A stretch of DNA of 43,919 nucleotides from Candidatus Margulisiibacteriota bacterium (GTDB lineage: Bacteria > Margulisbacteria > WOR-1 > O2-12-FULL-45-9 > XYB2-FULL-48-7). Positions within the stretch are counted from its first letter, which is position 1; each line of letters begins with the position of its first letter. Position numbers and translations under genes: made by a program. Positions 40,769 through 43,919 of this stretch are shown here, in pieces. Below the pieces are notes generated by a model that had not been told where the DNA came from, ran no database searches, and saw nothing but the letters and a program-made list of their open reading frames with translations. The DNA lies in contig JAHJKL010000084.1 of NCBI GenBank assembly GCA_018822365.1, forward strand, positions 1 through 43,919, given 5' to 3'.

Positions 40769-42265
40769 TTAGAACTTAGGCCGGATCACCAGGGCATTGC
40801 TGACCAGTGATGGGTAGCCGTTGGCCGGCCGGTTGACAACTTTACCGTCGATCCACATGGTGGTGGAGCCGCCGCCATCCAGGTTCATTGCTTCGACCGC
40901 CCCAAGATTGATCATTAATTCCGCTAGCTCTTCAAGGGTCATCCCGATACTGCTCTTTTCGTTCCGGTTCTTTTTCTGGCGGGGGAGGCCGTCAACCGTG
41001 ACCAGAAGGATCTTGTTGTCTTTGGTAATGCCGACCGCGGAGCGGGCCGCCCGGCTTTTGGCTATATCCGGCCGGAAATTTTCTTCGTGCTTGGAAACAT
41101 AGACCTGCCCCTCTTTGACCAGCCGTGGCCCCCCGGAAACAAGGTGGAGGATGCTGTGAGGGGAGCTGGCGTAAGGGATGACCCTGATATGCAGGTCGAC
41201 CGGGTCGCCGATCTTGAACTTATCGGTAATGAACTGGCTGACCGTTCCGGTGACCGACAGAACATAACCGTTTTGCGGGATCGAGGAATTCGCCAGGCCG
41301 ATACCGGCGACCTTTGAATTGACCACGGTCAACTCAACCCCCCCCCGGCTGGTGCCGGTCTTTTCTCCCCAGACCGGGGTATACATGATGATCGAATTAT
41401 TACCGATCCCCTGGTTGACACCGGTAATATCGAAGCGTTCATTGGCGGGGGAGTTGAAGTAGCATTCGATCTGGATATTATCGACAAACGCCTTGCCGTC
41501 GTCAGACAGGATCAGGGCGGTCCGGTCGTAGATCGGGGTAGAGACCAGTTCTTTATCGATCAGCAGGGTGCCGAGCGGCTTGCCGTTATAAGCAAAATAG
41601 GTCCCGTTGATCGCCGCGACCGCTCCCTGCTCTTCGGCAATTCCCCCGACCGTTGCCCGAAAAAAATGCTGATCCCCTTTGTCTTCATCCTTATTCGCCC
41701 AGGGAGAAAGAACATTGGCAAAAGAGCCAAGGGTGTTAGGCTTGTGTTTCTTGGCCAGGGCCGGAGCGAGGTCAGCTTTGGTCGGGTCGACCTTTAAAAC
41801 CTGGGCGACGACCCGGCCGTTCTGGGTCCCTTTGTTAACGGTCAAAGCCTCAACCCCGTCGATGATGGTTCCGCCGGAAGTTAAATTGGTGAAATCACGG
41901 TCAAAATCAACGACCAGTCGATACGGCTCGGTCAGGGCGAAAATGTTGTAGGGGATCGGTTCCCCCAGCGGGATGGTGATCTTGAGGCCGCTCCCTTCTT
42001 TTTCCACCTCAAAATAGCGGACAATGACGTCGTTGACCTCGACGTAGCTGGGAATATCGCGGCTCGCCTCGGCGTTGGGAAAGTGGAGGGTGATCTTTTC
42101 TTTGCTTTCTTCCGGCGAGTAGCTGAAGATCGAGTTGAAGTCAAAAACTGCCCTGATCCGTTCGGGATAGTAGCCAAGACGGATTTTTTCCAAACGCTCC
42201 GCTTGGACCGCCGCGGAAGCGGCGCAAATGGTGAAAGCAATTATTAAAGAAACAACTCTTTTCAT
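40769..42265 (-). CDS. Secreted AMIN-domain plus phosphodiester glycosidase (NAGPA/DUF2233) protein
   Basis: This 498-residue exported protein has a signal peptide (MKRVVSLIIAFTICAASAAVQA) and an AMIN-type peptidoglycan- or envelope-binding domain (about 24-118, with SYVEVNDVIVRYFEVEKEG and YRLVVDFDRDF). A NAGPA phosphodiester glycosidase domain follows. Its hallmarks are AAINGTYFAYNGKPLG, HLVSGGPRLVKEG, SRAARSAVGI and MNLDGGGSTTMWIDGKVVNRP (D463). It probably cleaves a sugar-phosphodiester or other bond in the cell wall. The start is preceded by an extended -10 box within a palindrome and only a weak CAGG site. Confidence 0.9.
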   Translation of the reverse strand: MKRVVSLIIAFTICAASAAVQAERLEKIRLGYYPERIRAVFDFNSIFSYSPEESKEKITLHFPNAEASRDIPSYVEVNDVIVRYFEVEKEGSGLKITIPLGEPIPYNIFALTEPYRLVVDFDRDFTNLTSGGTIIDGVEALTVNKGTQNGRVVAQVLKVDPTKADLAPALAKKHKPNTLGSFANVLSPWANKDEDKGDQHFFRATVGGIAEEQGAVAAINGTYFAYNGKPLGTLLIDKELVSTPIYDRTALILSDDGKAFVDNIQIECYFNSPANERFDITGVNQGIGNNSIIMYTPVWGEKTGTSRGGVELTVVNSKVAGIGLANSSIPQNGYVLSVTGTVSQFITDKFKIGDPVDLHIRVIPYASSPHSILHLVSGGPRLVKEGQVYVSKHEENFRPDIAKSRAARSAVGITKDNKILLVTVDGLPRQKKNRNEKSSIGMTLEELAELMINLGAVEAMNLDGGGSTTMWIDGKVVNRPANGYPSLVSNALVIRPKF

Positions 42266-42284
42266 TGCTTGGAAAATTACCTGG

Positions 42285-42307
42285 ATAGTATTATAACATA
42301 ATACTAT
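42285..42307 (-). promoter_or_regulatory. Extended -10 box inside a perfect 10-base inverted repeat, upstream of the glycosidase gene
   Basis: ATAGTATTAT and ATAATACTAT flank a 3-base centre. On the minus strand TGTTATAAT (42298-42290) forms an extended -10 box that includes the ispH stop codon. Transcription would begin near 42283, about 18 bases before the ATG. Confidence 0.5.
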
Positions 42308-43136
42308 GGAGCCGACTAATAACTTCGCCGGTCACCCATTCGGGGGTCGAGGCCCCAGCGGTTACTCCGATCTTTTCTTTGCCGGTCAGCCAGGAGGGAT
42401 CGAGCTCAGCGGCGGTTTCGATCTGATAAGTTTTTGTCCCGGTCTTGGCGCAAAGCTCGGTCAACCGATTGGTGTTGGCGCTCATTTTGTCGCCAATGAC
42501 CAGCATCAGATCGACTTGTTTGGCCAGCTCGATCGCGGCCCCCTGGCGCTGTGAAGTGGCTCCGCAGATGGTGTTGTGGACCTCGGTCTTGCCAAATTTA
42601 TCAGACAAGGCCTTTGCGATACTTAAAAAGCGTTCTTCCGACTGGGTGGTTTGGGCGATCACTCCAAGGCAGCTTTCTTTGGCTGATAGCCTATCAAGAT
42701 CAGCCGGGGATTCAACCACCGTTCCCTGCCCGGCGCTCCAGCCAAGCAATCCTTTTACTTCCGCGTGCCCCTTGTCGCCAACGATTACCACCCGGCAACC
42801 ACGGTCGGCCAGCTCGGCGGCGATCTTTTGCGCCTTCTTGACCCAGGGGCAAGTGGTGTCGACGATCTTCAGGCCTTTCTCCCTGGCTTCTTGGTAAATT
42901 GCTGGAGGGACGCCGTGAGCGGAGATCAGAAGGGTGCCGCCGGAATTTAGCGGGATCTCCGACAGCGAGCGAACGCTTTTTATCCCCTGCTTTTGGAGCC
43001 GCGCGACAACCTGCTTGTTGTGGACCAGGTTCCCCAGCATATAGACCGGTTTTTCTCCGGTGTCTTGCAGGGCGATCTTGTAGGCTCTTTCCACCCCGAC
43101 GCAGAAACCGGCGTGTTTAGCGACAAGGACTTCCAT
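42291..43136 (-). CDS. ispH: 4-hydroxy-3-methylbut-2-enyl diphosphate reductase
   Basis: This 281-residue iron-sulfur enzyme (IspH/LytB) makes isopentenyl and dimethylallyl diphosphate in the last step of the MEP pathway. The three cluster cysteines appear in AGFCVGVERA, DTTCPWV and NTICGATSQRQ. LVHNKQVV and SAHGVPP carry the substrate-binding histidines. ATG 43136 gives the family start MEVLVAKHAGFC. A longer reading from 43274 would run through the overlapping aminotransferase gene and is rejected. It starts two bases after that gene ends. Confidence 0.97.
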   Translation of the reverse strand: MEVLVAKHAGFCVGVERAYKIALQDTGEKPVYMLGNLVHNKQVVARLQKQGIKSVRSLSEIPLNSGGTLLISAHGVPPAIYQEAREKGLKIVDTTCPWVKKAQKIAAELADRGCRVVIVGDKGHAEVKGLLGWSAGQGTVVESPADLDRLSAKESCLGVIAQTTQSEERFLSIAKALSDKFGKTEVHNTICGATSQRQGAAIELAKQVDLMLVIGDKMSANTNRLTELCAKTGTKTYQIETAAELDPSWLTGKEKIGVTAGASTPEWVTGEVISRLHSIML

Positions 43137-43138
43137 AG

Positions 43139-43919
43139 TTAAAAGCGGATCTGGGCTTTGGCCAGGCGGTCGATCGCTTCGCTGATCCGCTCTTTGGGTA
43201 AAGTAATGGCCAATCTGACATACCCTTCGCCGGAAGGGCCATAGCCGCTCCCCGGCACGACCAAGATAGCGCACTTATCGAGCAGTTTTTCGGTGAACGA
43301 GGCTGAGGTTTCTCCCTTGGGGACCGGGACCCAGGCATAAAAAGTCGCTTTCAGGTTGTTCATCTTCCAGCCAAGGGAATTTAATCCTTTGACCAGGAGG
43401 TTGGCCCGCTCTTCAAAGACCGCGTTGTTATTAGCCACGCAGCTTTGCTCTGACGAGAGCGCTTCAATCGCGGCAAACTGGATCGCCTTAAAAGCGCCGC
43501 TGTCGATATTTGATTTTATGGTGGCTAGTGCCTGGACAGCGACGCTGTTGCCAACCGCCATGCCGATTCGCCAACCGGTCATGTTGTAAGTTTTGGAGAG
43601 AGAGTGAAATTCTATGGCGACCTCTTTGGCCCCCGGGACTTCCAGGATGCTGTGCGGTTTATAACCGCCGTAGCCCATTTCCGAATAAGCCAGGTCGGAA
43701 ACCAGCAGGAGGTTGTTGGCTTTGGCAAAAGTGACCGCTTTGGCAAAAAAGGTCAGGTCGGCTACCGCGCCGGTTGGATTATTGGGATAGTTGATATATA
43801 GAACTTTGGCTTTTTTCAGGAATGTTGCCGGAACATTGTCCAGTTCGGGCAAGAAATTGTTTTGCGCGGTTAGCGGGAGATCATAAGTTTCGCCACCGGC
43901 CAGGGTGGTCGTGATTTTA
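43139..43919 (-). CDS. dapL: LL-diaminopimelate aminotransferase-like enzyme, partial at the window edge
   Basis: About 259 codons of a fold-type I aminotransferase are visible, open at the right edge. INYPNNPTGAVADLTFF, the SDLAYSEMGYGGYKPHSILEVPGAKEVAIEFHSL region and SLSKTYNMTGWRIG with the PLP lysine match DapL. DapL converts tetrahydrodipicolinate directly to LL-diaminopimelate for lysine and cell wall synthesis. The frame continues upstream of the TTG at 43852 through YDLPLTAQNNFLPELDN, so that codon is not the start. Other aspartate-type aminotransferases share these motifs, so the substrate is probable rather than certain. Confidence 0.8.
   Translation of the reverse strand, partial: KITTTLAGGETYDLPLTAQNNFLPELDNVPATFLKKAKVLYINYPNNPTGAVADLTFFAKAVTFAKANNLLLVSDLAYSEMGYGGYKPHSILEVPGAKEVAIEFHSLSKTYNMTGWRIGMAVGNSVAVQALATIKSNIDSGAFKAIQFAAIEALSSEQSCVANNNAVFEERANLLVKGLNSLGWKMNNLKATFYAWVPVPKGETSASFTEKLLDKCAILVVPGSGYGPSGEGYVRLAITLPKERISEAIDRLAKAQIRF

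Noticed and set aside
43137-43274. Upstream extension of ispH to 43274
   Set aside because: It runs through the coding end of the dapL-like gene; ATG 43136 gives the conserved MEVLVAKHAGFC start.
1-43919. Insertion sequences, prophage genes, CRISPR arrays or toxin-antitoxin pairs
   Set aside because: No transposase, integrase, phage structural gene, regularly spaced repeat or recognisable toxin-antitoxin pair was found on either strand.

Overview
This window reads as a chromosomal segment of an anaerobic, fermentative bacterium with two membranes. The outer membrane is shown by BamA, TamB, a lipoprotein and several barrel-like secreted proteins. Anaerobic life is shown by a membrane-bound group 4 [NiFe] hydrogenase, ferredoxins, acetate kinase and two class III (glycyl-radical) ribonucleotide reductases. 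The mix would suit an uncultured lineage near the Cyanobacteria/Margulisbacteria (for example Saganbacteria/WOR-1), but that is inference from gene content and no marker-gene tree was run. No insertion sequence, prophage or CRISPR array was seen. Coding density is very high, no gene-free stretch exceeds 300 bases, and many genes overlap by 1-30 bases.

Layout. (1) 1-6339 (+): the distal part of a group 4 hydrogenase operon: end of a NuoC-like subunit, catalytic large subunit, NuoL-, NuoJ-, NuoK- and NuoM/N-like membrane subunits, a NuoI-like ferredoxin subunit and a maturation protease. The small subunit (NuoB-like) and the NuoH-like subunit are not here and would have to lie upstream. (2) 6341-8507 (+): a redox mini-operon with a DUF1858 disulfide protein, a glutaredoxin, two ferredoxins (one too short for a routine 60-residue cutoff) and a GPH-type sugar symporter. 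(3) 8494-12405: pyrB (-) diverging from apbE-ackA-GlmU-like left-handed beta-helix protein (+). (4) 12383-19126: a RelA/SpoT protein with a ruined hydrolase site (-), tRNA-Gln (+), an ABC-F ATPase (-), a barrel-like protein and a DUF1015 protein (-), and a small unknown protein (+). (5) 19123-28011 (-): tamB-bamA-rsmG-parA-parB in one tight array. (6) 28102-30036 (-): a lipoprotein and a PorV/FadL-like outer membrane protein. (7) 30145-40725 (+): gmk-rpoZ-coaBC-priA-def-fmt, then nrdR-nrdD-nrdD-thioredoxin. (8) 40769-43919 (-): an AMIN/NAGPA phosphodiester glycosidase, ispH and the end of a dapL-like aminotransferase.

How the genes fit together. Pyruvate-type fermentation would yield ATP through AckA and reduced ferredoxin. 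The hydrogenase could oxidise ferredoxin, evolve H2 and store energy as an ion gradient through its antiporter-like subunits. DNA precursors are made oxygen-independently by NrdD under NrdR control. TamB and BamA build the outer membrane.

The most unusual signals are: a promoter style of extended -10 boxes (TGnTATAAT), in several cases lying exactly 6-7 bases before the start codon, which implies leaderless transcripts; a NuoL-like subunit that has lost the key transmembrane glutamate; two collinear nrdD copies with no local activase but a redoxin; and a GlmU-like protein that appears to have had its nucleotidyltransferase core removed.
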